From contig NZ_CP009754.1 of NCBI RefSeq assembly GCF_000772045.1, forward strand, positions 6,944,001 through 7,008,000: 64,000 nucleotides of DNA. Direction: 5' to 3'. The stretch comes from Streptomyces sp. CCM_MD2014. GTDB lineage: Bacteria; Actinomycetota; Actinomycetes; Streptomycetales; Streptomycetaceae. Positions 16,156 to 24,855 of the stretch are shown piece after piece. Each line of letters opens with the position of its first letter. Position 1 is the first letter of the stretch. The position numbers were made by a program, and so were the translations under genes. The notes below the pieces were generated by a model. It was not told where the DNA came from. It worked only from the letters and a program-made list of their open reading frames with translations, and did no database searches.

Positions 16156-17715
16156 TTACTCCTCGTCCTCGAGCCAGCCCATGGTCCGCTCGACGGCCTT
16201 GAGCCAGCTCTTGTACTCACGGTCGCGGGTGTCCGCGTCCATGCGGGGGGTCCACTCGGCGGCCCGCCGCCAGTTGGCGCGCAGGTCGTCGGTGCTGTTC
16301 CAGAAGCCGACGGCGAGACCGGCGGCGTAGGCGGCGCCGAGGCAGGTGGTCTCGGCGACCATCGGGCGCACCACAGGGGCGTCCACGAAGTCGGCGAGGG
16401 TCTGCATCAGCAGGTTGTTGGAGGTCATGCCGCCGTCGACCTTGAGGGCGGTCAGCTCCACCCCGGAGTCCTTCGTCATGGCGTCCGCGATCTCCCGCGT
16501 CTGCCAGGCGGTGGCCTCCAGGACGGCGCGCGCGAGGTGCGCCTTGGTGACGTACCGGGTGAGGCCCGCGATCACACCGCGGGCGTCGGAGCGCCAGTAC
16601 GGGGCGAACAGGCCGGAGAAGGCCGGCACGAAGTAGGCGCCGCCGTTGTCCTCGACCGTCAGGGCGAGGGTCTCGATCTCGGCGGCGGTGGAGATCAGGC
16701 CCATCTGGTCGCGCATCCACTGCACCAGCGAACCGGTGACGGCGATCGAGCCCTCCAGGGCGTAGACCGTGTCCTGGTCGCCGATCTTGTAGCCGACGGT
16801 GGTGAGCAGGCCCGAGTAGGAGTTGATCAGCTTGTCACCGGTGTTCATCACCATGAAGGTGCCGGTGCCGTACGTCGACTTGGTCTCGCCCTCGGAGAAA
16901 CAGGTCTGGCCGAACAGGGCCGCCTGCTGGTCGCCGAGCGCCGAGGCCACCGGGATGCCGCCGAGCAGCTCGCCGAGGCGGCCGCCGGTGATCTCGCCGT
17001 ACACCTCGGCGGAGGAACGGATCTCCGGGAGCATCTGCATCGGCACGCCGATCGACTCGGCGATCCTCTCGTCCCACGCCATGGTGTGCAGGTTCATCAG
17101 CATGGTGCGCGAGGCGTTGGTGACGTCGGTGACGTGCTTGCCGCCGTTCACCCCGCCGGTCAGGTTCCAGATGACCCAGGTGTCCATGGTGCCGAAGAGC
17201 AGGTCGCCCGCCTCGGCGCGCTCGCGCAGACCGTCGACGTTGTCGAGCAGCCAGCGGGCCTTGGGACCGGCGAAGTAGGAGGCCAGGGGAAGGCCGGTCT
17301 CGCGGCGGAAGCGGTCCTGGCCGACGTTGCGGCCGAGCTCCTTGCACAGGGCGTCGGTGCGGGTGTCCTGCCAGACGATGGCGTTGTGGACCGGCTCACC
17401 GGTGTTCTTGTCCCAGACGAGGGTGGTCTCGCGCTGGTTGGTGATGCCGATGGCCTTGATGTCGTCACGGGTGATGCCGGCCTTCTCGACCGCTCCGGCG
17501 ACGACCTCCTGGACGTTGGTCCAGATCTCGGCGGCGTCGTGCTCGACCCAGCCGGGCTTGGGGAAGATCTGCTCGTGCTCCTTCTGGTCGACGGCGACGA
17601 TGCGCCCGTCGCGGTCGAAGACGATGCAGCGCGAGGAGGTCGTGCCCTGGTCGATCGCGGCGATGAACGGCCCGTGGCCGTGCGAGGCGATTCCGGCGGT
17701 GTGGGCGTCGGTCAC
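16156..17715 (-). CDS. glpK: Glycerol kinase GlpK
   Basis: A 519-residue FGGY-family kinase that makes sn-glycerol-3-phosphate from glycerol and ATP in the cytoplasm. The N-terminal phosphate motif AIDQGTTSSRCIVFD and the substrate region GITNQRETTLVWD plus IVWQDTRTD are present. FGGY signatures (ALEGSIAVTGSLVQWMRD and the later KVDGGMTSNNLLMQ) are intact. The extra 13 residues before PFIAAID are typical of actinobacterial forms. The start is GTG 17715, with AGGAG seven bases upstream. It lies between glpF (90 bases) and glpD (8 bases) in one operon under GylR control. Confidence 0.96.
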   Translation of the reverse strand: MTDAHTAGIASHGHGPFIAAIDQGTTSSRCIVFDRDGRIVAVDQKEHEQIFPKPGWVEHDAAEIWTNVQEVVAGAVEKAGITRDDIKAIGITNQRETTLVWDKNTGEPVHNAIVWQDTRTDALCKELGRNVGQDRFRRETGLPLASYFAGPKARWLLDNVDGLRERAEAGDLLFGTMDTWVIWNLTGGVNGGKHVTDVTNASRTMLMNLHTMAWDERIAESIGVPMQMLPEIRSSAEVYGEITGGRLGELLGGIPVASALGDQQAALFGQTCFSEGETKSTYGTGTFMVMNTGDKLINSYSGLLTTVGYKIGDQDTVYALEGSIAVTGSLVQWMRDQMGLISTAAEIETLALTVEDNGGAYFVPAFSGLFAPYWRSDARGVIAGLTRYVTKAHLARAVLEATAWQTREIADAMTKDSGVELTALKVDGGMTSNNLLMQTLADFVDAPVVRPMVAETTCLGAAYAAGLAVGFWNSTDDLRANWRRAAEWTPRMDADTRDREYKSWLKAVERTMGWLEDEE

Positions 17716-17805
17716 TGTGTGCTCCTGGGGTTCCGTGGTGGATGGCGGTGGCCGGTGCGTACGGCGCGTGGTCTGCGGCTCGATGATCGCCGAGCGGGGG
17801 CCCGC

Positions 17806-18600
17806 TCAGGCGAACGCGACGTTGTAGACACCTCCGGCGATCGCACCGCCGATCAGCGGACCGACGACCGGGATCCAGGCGTAGGACCAGTCGGAGCCGC
17901 CCTTGTTGGGCAGGGGCAGCAGTGCGTGGACGATGCGCGGGCCGAGGTCGCGGACCGGGTTGATCGCGTATCCCGTGGGGCCGCCGAGCGACAGACCGAT
18001 CGAGACGACCACGAACCCGGTGATCAGGGCGCCCAGGATGCCGAGGCCGTTGCCCTCGTCGTTCAGGCCCTGGGTGAGGATGGCGAGCAGCAGCACGAAG
18101 GTGCCGATGATCTCGGTGGCGAGGTTCTGGACCGTGTGCCGGATCTCGGGGCCGGTGGAGAAGATGCCCAGGACGGGGCCGGCGCCCTTCTCCTGCGCCT
18201 CGACGGACTTGGCCGTCGTGTCCTGTGCGCCGGGACCGCCGACGATCTCCCGGTCGGTGAGGTGGGCCTGGAACTGGCCGTAGTAGGCGATCCAGACCAG
18301 GACCGCGCCGATCATCGCGCCGAGGAGCTGGCCCGCGAAGTAGGTCGGCGTGTTGCTCCAGTCACCGTCCTTGATCGCGATGCCGACCGTCACGGCCGGG
18401 TTGAGGTGCGCGCCGGAGAGCGGACCCGATATGTACGCGGCCGTCATGACGGCGAAGCCCCACCCGAAGGCGATGGCGAGCCAGCCGGCGTTGCGTGCCT
18501 TGGAGGCCTTGAGCGTCACGGCGGCACACACGCCGCCGCCGAGCAGGATGAGCAGGGCGGTACCGATGGTCTCGCCGATGAAGATGTCGGAGCTGGACAC
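17806..18600 (-). CDS. glpF: Glycerol uptake facilitator GlpF
   Basis: A 264-residue MIP-family channel for passive glycerol entry. Six membrane helices are visible. The two pore loops carry GAHLNPAVTVG and GYAINPVRDLGPR; the Asp after NPxR is the mark of aquaglyceroporins, and the second NPA box reads NPV. A loop of about 35 polar residues (EIVGGPGAQDTTAK onward) separates helices 3 and 4, longer than in E. coli GlpF. The start is GTG 18600 with AAAGGAG six bases upstream. It is first in the operon and has a GylR-like operator about 130 bases upstream. Known in S. coelicolor as gylC. Confidence 0.94.
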   Translation of the reverse strand: MSSSDIFIGETIGTALLILLGGGVCAAVTLKASKARNAGWLAIAFGWGFAVMTAAYISGPLSGAHLNPAVTVGIAIKDGDWSNTPTYFAGQLLGAMIGAVLVWIAYYGQFQAHLTDREIVGGPGAQDTTAKSVEAQEKGAGPVLGIFSTGPEIRHTVQNLATEIIGTFVLLLAILTQGLNDEGNGLGILGALITGFVVVSIGLSLGGPTGYAINPVRDLGPRIVHALLPLPNKGGSDWSYAWIPVVGPLIGGAIAGGVYNVAFA

Positions 18601-18731
18601 CCGCGACTCCTTTGTCCTTCGTCCAGGGGAAGCCGAACCCCCGGGTCCCTCCGGGTGTTCCGGCGCCCTCGGTGTGAGAGCGATGGCGGCCCTTGGCACT
18701 GTGCACACTCTAACGCGTATTGCCGGTAGGT

Positions 18732-18748
18732 GTTCGACAATGCCGACC
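18732..18748 (-). promoter_or_regulatory. Candidate GylR operator upstream of glpF
   Basis: GTTCGAC-AAT-GCCGACC is an imperfect 7-3-7 palindrome and matches the perfect GTTCGGC-AAT-GCCGAAC palindrome upstream of gylR at all but two positions. A further half site (ATTGCCGG) lies about 10 bases away. IclR-family regulators bind such short palindromes. Confidence 0.65.
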
Positions 18749-18869
18749 GATGGACGCGAGTCTCGTTCGACGTCAGGCGTGCGTCAAGAGCTGTGTTATC
18801 GAAAGCACGATCGTTATTGATCGTCGTGTGCTATCGATCTCCGGACGGCCGGTCCTGCGGACACGCAAA

Positions 18870-18898
18870 GGGCCGGAACACCCTCGGTGTCCCGGCCC
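18870..18898 (-). terminator. gylR terminator
   Basis: GGGCCGG/CCGGCCC and an inner ACACC/GGTGT form a 12-bp stem with one mismatch and a 3-base loop, 18 bases after the gylR stop. On the minus strand a TTT run follows the stem, as in a factor-independent terminator. Confidence 0.8.
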
Positions 18899-18916
18899 GC
18901 CCCGCCCGTGTGCGTC

Positions 18917-19681
18917 CTAGAACCGCCCGGCGCCCAGGTCCCGTGAGACCGCGCGGGCGCAGTCCCGTACCGCCGCTACCAGCTCGGGCCGCAGCTCGCC
19001 CTCCCGGCACAGCCGCTCCACGGCCCCCGTGATGCCGACCGCGCCGACCGGCATCCGCCTGCGGTCGTGGATGGGGGCGGCGATGGACGCGATGCCCTCC
19101 CAGGTCTCCTCCACGTCGGCCGCGTAGCCACGCGCGCGCGTGATGTCCAGGACGTGCTCGAAGCGGTCCGGCTCGCAGATGGTGCGGTCCGTGAACGCCT
19201 TGCGGTCGGCCTCCAGCGCCTCGCTGTGCGCCACCGGGTCGTACGCCGACAGCACCTTGCCCAGCGCCGTCGAGTGCAGGGGCTGCATGGCCCCGATCTC
19301 CAGGACCTGCCGGCTGTCGTCGGGCCGGAAGACGTGGTGCACGATCAGGACGCCCTGCTGGTGCAGGACGCCGAGGTGGACGCTCTCGCCGCTGGAGCGG
19401 GCCAGGTCGTCGGTCCACACCAGGGCGCGGGCCCGCAGCTCGTGCACGTCCAGATAGGTCGTGCCCAGACGCAGCAGCTCGGCGCCCAGCTGGTAGCGCC
19501 CGGAGGCGTCGTCCTGCTCGACGAAGCCCTCCTGCTGGAGGGTGCGCAGGATGCCGTGCGCGGTGCCTTTGGCCAGACCCAGCGACGAGGCGATGTCCGA
19601 CAGGCCGAGCCGCCGCTCGCCGCCCGCGAGCAGGCGCAGCATCGCGGCCGCCCGCTCGAGCGACTGGATGTTCCGTGCCAT
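18917..19681 (-). CDS. gylR: IclR-family regulator GylR
   Basis: A 254-residue IclR-type repressor. The winged-helix DNA-binding domain covers about residues 5-65 (LSDIASSLGLAKGTAHGILRTLQQEGFV). The rest is the IclR ligand-binding domain with SVHLGVLHQQGVLIVHH, the HSTALGKVL motif, and GYAADVEE with GIASIAAPI. The length equals S. coelicolor GylR, which represses the glycerol operon and its own gene and is relieved by glycerol or glycerol-3-phosphate. The start is ATG 19681; GGAGG lies 10 bases upstream. Near-identical palindromes before both gylR and glpF support regulation of both. Confidence 0.93.
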   Translation of the reverse strand: MARNIQSLERAAAMLRLLAGGERRLGLSDIASSLGLAKGTAHGILRTLQQEGFVEQDDASGRYQLGAELLRLGTTYLDVHELRARALVWTDDLARSSGESVHLGVLHQQGVLIVHHVFRPDDSRQVLEIGAMQPLHSTALGKVLSAYDPVAHSEALEADRKAFTDRTICEPDRFEHVLDITRARGYAADVEETWEGIASIAAPIHDRRRMPVGAVGITGAVERLCREGELRPELVAAVRDCARAVSRDLGAGRF

Positions 19682-19733
19682 CGACGTACTGCCTCCGTCC
19701 CCTTCGACTGCCGACCTCGGCGTCGCTGACGTC

Positions 19734-19750
19734 GTTCGGCAATGCCGAAC
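19734..19750 (-). promoter_or_regulatory. Candidate GylR operator upstream of gylR
   Basis: A perfect palindrome, GTTCGGC-AAT-GCCGAAC, 53 bases before the gylR start. It shares its core with the site upstream of glpF, which indicates autoregulation by GylR. Confidence 0.7.
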
Positions 19751-19949
19751 ACTACCGGTCCATGCCGACCTCCCGCTAATGGTCGGCGGGCAACTGTTGC
19801 ACTCCGGCCACCCGCCGATGGCCGCGGCCGCCCTCCGGCAAGCGCGTGCACCGGACGCGCGCCGCCGCCGTCGCAGCCCCCCGGGCGACGGCGGACTCGT
19901 CCGTTCGGCCGGTATTCGCCCCGCCATCCTCGTCCGTCTCGTGGACGCC

Positions 19950-19980
19950 CTGACCATCCGCCCCCGGACCCGGCTACCCT
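19950..19980 (+). promoter_or_regulatory. Candidate metH promoter
   Basis: CTGACC (19950-19955) and TACCCT (19975-19980) make a sigma-70-like promoter with a 19-base spacer. Transcription would begin at about 19987, where a GTG in frame with metH sits, giving either an 84-base leader or an N-terminal extension of 28 residues. Confidence 0.5.
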
Positions 19981-20070
19981 GGCGGCGTGCGTACTCCCCG
20001 GGGACGTCCACGACGGACGGGACCGGGCAGACGCAAAGCCGACAGCCGTCGCATCCTAGGGAGCCCTTTC

Positions 20071-23000
20071 ATGGCCTCGTCGCCATCCACCCCGCCCGCC
20101 GACACCCGCACCCGCGTGTCCGCCCTCCGAGAGGCCCTCGCCACCCGTGTGGTGGTCGCCGACGGCGCCATGGGCACCATGCTCCAGGCCCAGAACCCCA
20201 CGCTGGACGACTTCCAGCAGCTGGAGGGGTGCAACGAGGTCCTGAACGTGACCCGGCCGGACATCGTGCGCTCGGTGCACGAGGAGTACTTCGCGGCCGG
20301 CGTCGACTGCGTCGGCACGAACACCTTCGGCGCCAACCACTCCGCCCTCGGCGAGTACGACATCCCCGAGCGCGTCCAGGAACTGTCCGAGGCCGGCGCC
20401 CGCGTCGCCCGCGAGGTCGCGGACGAATTCGCGGCCAGGGACGGACGGCAGCGCTGGGTCCTGGGCTCCATCGGGCCCGGCACCAAGCTCCCCACCCTGG
20501 GCCACGCCCCCTACACCGTGCTGCGCGACGCCTATCAGCGCAACGCCGAGGGCCTGGTCGCCGGCGGCGCCGACGCCCTGCTCGTGGAGACCACCCAGGA
20601 CCTGCTGCAGACCAAGGCCTCCGTGCTCGGCGCCCGGCGCGCCCTCGACGCCCTCGGCCTCGACCTGCCCGTCATCGTCTCCGTCACCGTCGAGACCACC
20701 GGCACCATGCTCCTCGGCTCCGAGATCGGCGCCGCGCTCACCGCGCTGGAGCCGCTCGGCATCGACATGATCGGCATGAACTGCGCGACCGGCCCGGCGG
20801 AGATGAGCGAGCACCTGCGCTACCTCGCCCGTCACGCCCGGATCCCGCTGACCTGCATGCCCAACGCCGGTCTGCCCGTCCTCGGCAAGGACGGCGCCCA
20901 CTACCCGCTGACCGCGCCCGAGCTGGCCGACGCCCACGAGACCTTCGTCCGCGAATACGGCCTGTCGCTGGTCGGCGGCTGCTGCGGCACCACCCCCGAG
21001 CACCTGCGCCAGGTCGTCGAGCGGGTCCGCGGCAGCGAACCCACCGAGCGCCACCCGCGCCCGGAGCCCGGCGCCGCCTCCCTCTACCAGACCGTGCCCT
21101 TCCGCCAGGACACCTCGTACCTGGCCATCGGGGAGCGCACGAACGCCAACGGCTCCAAGAAGTTCCGCGAGGCCATGCTGGAGGGCCGCTGGGACGACTG
21201 TGTGGAGATGGCCCGGGACCAGATCCGCGAGGGCGCGCACATGCTCGACCTGTGCGTGGACTACGTCGGCCGGGACGGCGTCGCCGACATGGAGGAGCTG
21301 GCCGGCCGGTTCGCCACCGCCTCGACGCTGCCGATCGTGCTGGACTCCACCGAGGTCGACGTGATCCGGGCGGGTCTGGAGAAGCTCGGCGGCCGCGCGG
21401 TGATCAACTCCGTGAACTACGAGGACGGTGCCGGACCCGAGTCCCGCTTCGCCCGCGTCACCCGGCTGGCCCGGGAGCACGGGGCCGCGCTGATCGCGCT
21501 GACCATCGACGAGGAGGGCCAGGCCCGCACCGCCGAGAAGAAGGTCGAGATCGCCGAACGGCTCATCGACGACCTCACCGGCAACTGGGGCATCCGTGAG
21601 TCCGACATCCTCGTCGACTGCCTGACCTTCACGATCTGCACCGGTCAGGAGGAGTCCCGCAAGGACGGCCTGGCCACCATCGAGGGCATCCGGGAGCTGA
21701 AGAAGCGCCACCCGGACGTGCAGACCACGCTCGGCCTGTCGAACATCTCCTTCGGCCTCAACCCGGCCGCCCGCATCCTGCTGAACTCCGTCTTCCTCGA
21801 CGAGTGCGTGAAGGCGGGCCTGGACTCGGCGATCGTGCACGCGTCGAAGATCCTTCCGATCGCCCGTTTCGACGAGGAGCAGGTCACCACCGCCCTCGAC
21901 CTCATCTACGACCGCCGCCGCGAGGGCTACGACCCGCTCCAGAAGCTCATGCAGCTCTTCGAGGGCGCCACGGCCAAGTCCCTGAAGGCGTCCAAGGCCG
22001 AGGAACTGGCCGCCCTCCCGCTGGAGGAGCGCCTCAAGCGCCGCATCATCGACGGCGAGAAGAACGGCCTCGAACAGGACCTGGACGACGCCCTCCGGGA
22101 GCGTCCGGCGCTCGACATCGTCAACGACACGCTGCTCGACGGCATGAAGGTCGTCGGCGAACTGTTCGGCTCCGGCCAGATGCAGCTGCCGTTCGTGCTC
22201 CAGTCCGCCGAGGTCATGAAGACCGCGGTGGCCCACCTGGAGCCGCACATGGAGAAGACCGACGACGACGGCAAGGGCACCATCGTGCTGGCCACGGTCC
22301 GCGGCGACGTCCACGACATCGGCAAGAACCTCGTCGACATCATCCTGTCCAACAACGGCTACACCGTCGTCAACCTCGGCATCAAGCAGCCCGTGTCCGC
22401 GATCCTGGAGGCGGCCGACGAGCACAAGGCCGACGTCATCGGCATGTCCGGCCTCCTGGTCAAGTCCACGGTGATCATGAAGGAGAACCTGGAGGAGCTC
22501 AACCAGCGGGGGCTGGCCGCCGACTACCCGGTCATCCTCGGCGGCGCCGCCCTCACCAGGGCCTACGTCGAACAGGACCTGCACGAGGTCTACGACGGCG
22601 AGGTCCGCTACGCCCGCGACGCCTTCGAGGGCCTGCGCCTGATGGACGCCCTGATCGGCATCAAGCGCGGCGTTCCCGGCGCCAAGCTGCCCGAGCTGAA
22701 GCAGCGCCGGGTGCGGGCGGCCACGGTCGAGATCGAGGACCGTCCGGAAGAGGGCAGCGTCCGCTCCGACGTCGCCACCGACAACCCCGTGCCCGAGCCG
22801 CCGTTCCGCGGCACCCGCGTGGTCAAGGGCATCCAGCTCAAGGAGTACGCGTCCTGGCTCGACGAGGGCGCGCTCTTCAAGGGCCAGTGGGGTCTCAAGC
22901 AGGCCCGCACCGGCGAGGGGCCCTCCTACGAGGAACTCGTCGAGAGCGAGGGCCGGCCCCGGCTGCGGGGGCTGCTGGACCGGCTCCAGACGGAGAACCT

Positions 23001-23583
23001 GCTGGAGGCGGCCGTGGTCTACGGCTACTTCCCCTGCGTGTCCAAGGACGACGACCTGATCGTCCTGGACGACGACGGCAACGAGCGCACCCGCTTCACC
23101 TTCCCGCGCCAGCGCCGCGGCCGGCGCCTGTGCCTGGCCGACTTCTTCCGCCCGGAGGAGTCCGGCGAGGTCGACGTGGTCGGTTTCCAGGTCGTCACCG
23201 TCGGCTCCCGCATCGGCGAGGAGACGGCCCGGATGTTCGAGGCCAACGCCTACCGGGACTACCTCGAGCTGCACGGACTGTCCGTCCAGCTCGCCGAGGC
23301 CCTCGCCGAGTACTGGCACGCACGCGTGCGCTCCGAACTGGGCTTCGCCGGGGAGGACCCGGCCGACATGGAGGACATGTTCGCCCTGAAGTACCGGGGG
23401 GCCCGCTTCTCCCTCGGCTACGGCGCCTGCCCCGACCTGGAGGACCGCGCCAAGATCGCCGCCCTCCTCGAGCCCGAGCGCATCGGCGTCCACCTCTCCG
23501 AGGAGTTCCAGCTCCACCCCGAGCAGTCCACCGACGCCATCGTCATCCACCACCCGGAGGCGAAGTACTTCAACGCCCGCTAG
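20071..23583 (+). CDS. metH: Cobalamin-dependent methionine synthase MetH
   Basis: A 1170-residue four-module enzyme that moves the methyl group of 5-methyltetrahydrofolate to homocysteine through methylcobalamin. Residues 1-320 are the homocysteine domain, with zinc ligands in MNCATG and GGCCGTT (Cys304, Cys305). Residues about 350-620 bind the pterin. About 640-890 bind B12, with DVHDIGKN placing the cobalt-ligand His at 748. The last 270 residues are the SAM-dependent reactivation domain, with its RRGRRLCLADFF region. ATG 20071 has AGGGAG seven bases upstream and gives the family-typical N-terminus; a GTG in frame at 19987 is less likely. Confidence 0.97.
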   Translation: MASSPSTPPADTRTRVSALREALATRVVVADGAMGTMLQAQNPTLDDFQQLEGCNEVLNVTRPDIVRSVHEEYFAAGVDCVGTNTFGANHSALGEYDIPERVQELSEAGARVAREVADEFAARDGRQRWVLGSIGPGTKLPTLGHAPYTVLRDAYQRNAEGLVAGGADALLVETTQDLLQTKASVLGARRALDALGLDLPVIVSVTVETTGTMLLGSEIGAALTALEPLGIDMIGMNCATGPAEMSEHLRYLARHARIPLTCMPNAGLPVLGKDGAHYPLTAPELADAHETFVREYGLSLVGGCCGTTPEHLRQVVERVRGSEPTERHPRPEPGAASLYQTVPFRQDTSYLAIGERTNANGSKKFREAMLEGRWDDCVEMARDQIREGAHMLDLCVDYVGRDGVADMEELAGRFATASTLPIVLDSTEVDVIRAGLEKLGGRAVINSVNYEDGAGPESRFARVTRLAREHGAALIALTIDEEGQARTAEKKVEIAERLIDDLTGNWGIRESDILVDCLTFTICTGQEESRKDGLATIEGIRELKKRHPDVQTTLGLSNISFGLNPAARILLNSVFLDECVKAGLDSAIVHASKILPIARFDEEQVTTALDLIYDRRREGYDPLQKLMQLFEGATAKSLKASKAEELAALPLEERLKRRIIDGEKNGLEQDLDDALRERPALDIVNDTLLDGMKVVGELFGSGQMQLPFVLQSAEVMKTAVAHLEPHMEKTDDDGKGTIVLATVRGDVHDIGKNLVDIILSNNGYTVVNLGIKQPVSAILEAADEHKADVIGMSGLLVKSTVIMKENLEELNQRGLAADYPVILGGAALTRAYVEQDLHEVYDGEVRYARDAFEGLRLMDALIGIKRGVPGAKLPELKQRRVRAATVEIEDRPEEGSVRSDVATDNPVPEPPFRGTRVVKGIQLKEYASWLDEGALFKGQWGLKQARTGEGPSYEELVESEGRPRLRGLLDRLQTENLLEAAVVYGYFPCVSKDDDLIVLDDDGNERTRFTFPRQRRGRRLCLADFFRPEESGEVDVVGFQVVTVGSRIGEETARMFEANAYRDYLELHGLSVQLAEALAEYWHARVRSELGFAGEDPADMEDMFALKYRGARFSLGYGACPDLEDRAKIAALLEPERIGVHLSEEFQLHPEQSTDAIVIHHPEAKYFNAR

Positions 23584-23656
23584 GCGCTCCGCACCCGCCC
23601 CGTCGGCCACACCGGGCGTTCGCGTCCCGCACGACGTACACTGGTCGGTCCACTGC

Positions 23657-23685
23657 AGGCCGGCTCCCTTCGTGGGAGCCGGCCT
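23657..23685 (+). terminator. Perfect 12-bp hairpin between metH and the HAD gene
   Basis: AGGCCGGCTCCC pairs perfectly with 23674-23685 across a 5-base TTCGT loop. It lies 73 bases after the metH stop and ends 11 bases before the HAD gene's ribosome site. A TACACT -10-like hexamer at 23637-23642 would place it inside the HAD gene's leader, so it may be a terminator or a leader structure. Confidence 0.65.
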
Positions 23686-23710
23686 GATCGTCCCTCAAGG
23701 AGGTACGTGG

Positions 23711-24412
23711 ATGACCAGTACGGTCCCCGCGCTCGGAACCCGTACGGCCGAAGGGTCCGCCCTGCAAGCCGTGCTCCTCGACATGGACGGCACCCTGGTG
23801 GACACCGAGGGCTTCTGGTGGGACGTCGAGACGGAGGTCTTCGCCTCCCTGGGCCACACCCTGGACGACTCCTGGCGCCACGTCGTGGTCGGCGGCCCCA
23901 TGACCCGCAGCGCGGGGTTCCTGATCGAGGCCACCGGCGCCGACATCACCCTGGCCGAACTCAGCGTCCTGCTCAACGACGGGTTCGAGGAGCGCATCGG
24001 CCGTGACCTGCCGCTCATGCCCGGCGCCGCCCGGCTGCTCGCCGAGCTCTCCGCGCACGAGATCCCCACGGCCCTGGTCTCCGCCTCGCACCGGCGCATC
24101 ATCGACCGCGTCCTGAAATCCCTCGGCCCCCACCACTTCGACCTCACCGTCGCCGGCGACGAGGTGCCGCGCACCAAGCCCCACCCCGACCCCTACCTGG
24201 CCGCCGCGGCCGGACTCGGCGCCGACCCGGCCCGCTGCGCCGTCGTCGAGGACACCGCGACCGGGGTCGCCGCCGCGGAGGCCGCCGGCTGCCACGTCGT
24301 GGCCGTGCCCTCGGTCGCTCCCATCACCCCGGCCGCCCGGCGCACCGTGGTCGCCTCCCTGGAAGAGGTCGATCTGACATTTCTGCGCGGCCTGATGACA
24401 CAAATGCGCTAG
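23711..24412 (+). CDS. HAD-superfamily hydrolase (phosphatase/phosphomutase-like)
   Basis: A 233-residue HAD subfamily IA protein. Motif I is LLDMDGTLVDTE near residue 20, with both catalytic Asp present. Motif II is TALVSAS, motif III the Lys in PRTKPHPDPYL, and motif IV VVEDTATGVAAAEAAG. The helical cap lies between motifs I and II. It resembles beta-phosphoglucomutase-like and small phosphate-ester phosphatases of the cytoplasm. The start is ATG 23711 with AAGGAGGT six bases upstream. It follows metH but probably has its own transcript. Substrate unknown. Confidence 0.9.
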   Translation: MTSTVPALGTRTAEGSALQAVLLDMDGTLVDTEGFWWDVETEVFASLGHTLDDSWRHVVVGGPMTRSAGFLIEATGADITLAELSVLLNDGFEERIGRDLPLMPGAARLLAELSAHEIPTALVSASHRRIIDRVLKSLGPHHFDLTVAGDEVPRTKPHPDPYLAAAAGLGADPARCAVVEDTATGVAAAEAAGCHVVAVPSVAPITPAARRTVVASLEEVDLTFLRGLMTQMR

Positions 24413-24855
24413 CCCTTCACCGAGCGTGCAGCGGCGTTAAGCGGCCATTTCCGAGAAGGCCCGCCCCGGGCGGTCCCACCGCTGTTCCCGGGCTATTTCC
24501 CCCGCCTCGGATGGCCGAATTCCGGCACCGGCGACCGAAGACCAACTGTGACGTTCGCCACGCCGACAGGGGTCGACAGGCGTGCGCAGGTGTGCCACGT
24601 CCGGCTTGGCGAACGTTGTCGGGGAGCCTTTGTGTCCTGATTGGTGAAACCCTGCACTAATCCTTCCACTGTCGGGTTTTCGGTGTGTCCACACCCGGTT
24701 TCGCTCCGTGATGAGCCCTCAACTCCGGTGGCTGCGAACCCCCGTGCGGGCGCGGACTAATCTCGTCGCCAGAACATCGGCCACTACCCCCGTGATCCGC
24801 CGCGACACCCCTGCATGCCGGATACACGGACCGACAGCTCTGGAGAAACTCGAGC
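24413..24855. other. Long promoter region of the peptide-binding lipoprotein gene
   Basis: A 443-base gap without visible genes. It contains a spaced inverted repeat with 10-base arms (ACGTTCGCCA at 24551-24560, TGGCGAACGT at 24607-24616) and is clearly less GC-rich than the coding DNA around it. It probably holds the promoter and operator sites for the lipoprotein gene. Confidence 0.55.
24551..24616. repeat. Spaced inverted repeat, possible regulator site
   Basis: Arms of 10 bases are exact reverse complements with 46 bases between them. Such spacing suits a looped pair of regulator half sites better than a terminator. Confidence 0.5.

Larger units (their letters stand above)
18601..18916. 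other. glpF promoter region and gylR 3' flank
   Basis: This 316-base gap separates glpF from gylR, both on the minus strand. It holds the candidate GylR operator (18732-18748), an AT-richer hairpin ACGATC/GATCGT at 18807-18824, and the gylR terminator (18870-18898). No gene is visible. Confidence 0.6.
19682..20070. other. Divergent gylR/metH intergenic region
   Basis: This 389-base gap carries the gylR operator (19734-19750), a second half site CATGCCGACC near 19761, and the metH promoter (19950-19980). The middle is GC-rich without clear genes. I see no convincing cobalamin, SAM or SAH riboswitch. Confidence 0.55.

Noticed and set aside
15057..16220. Minus-strand open frame overlapping glpD in another frame
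   Set aside because: Shadow of the GlpD frame; composition is Arg/Pro/Gly-rich with no motif.
18807..18824. ACGATC/GATCGT hairpin in the glpF upstream region as a GylR site
   Set aside because: It does not share the GTTCGGC core found at the two matched palindromes.
20020..20045. GACGCAAAGCC string upstream of metH that resembles part of the GEMM-I cyclic di-GMP riboswitch
   Set aside because: The matching upstream half (GGCAAACC-like) and the paired stems are missing, so the aptamer cannot form; chance is more likely.
20056..23610. Minus-strand frame of over 1100 codons opposite metH
   Set aside because: Antisense shadow made of Gly/Val/Leu/Asp-rich sequence with no domain; metH on the other strand is unmistakable.
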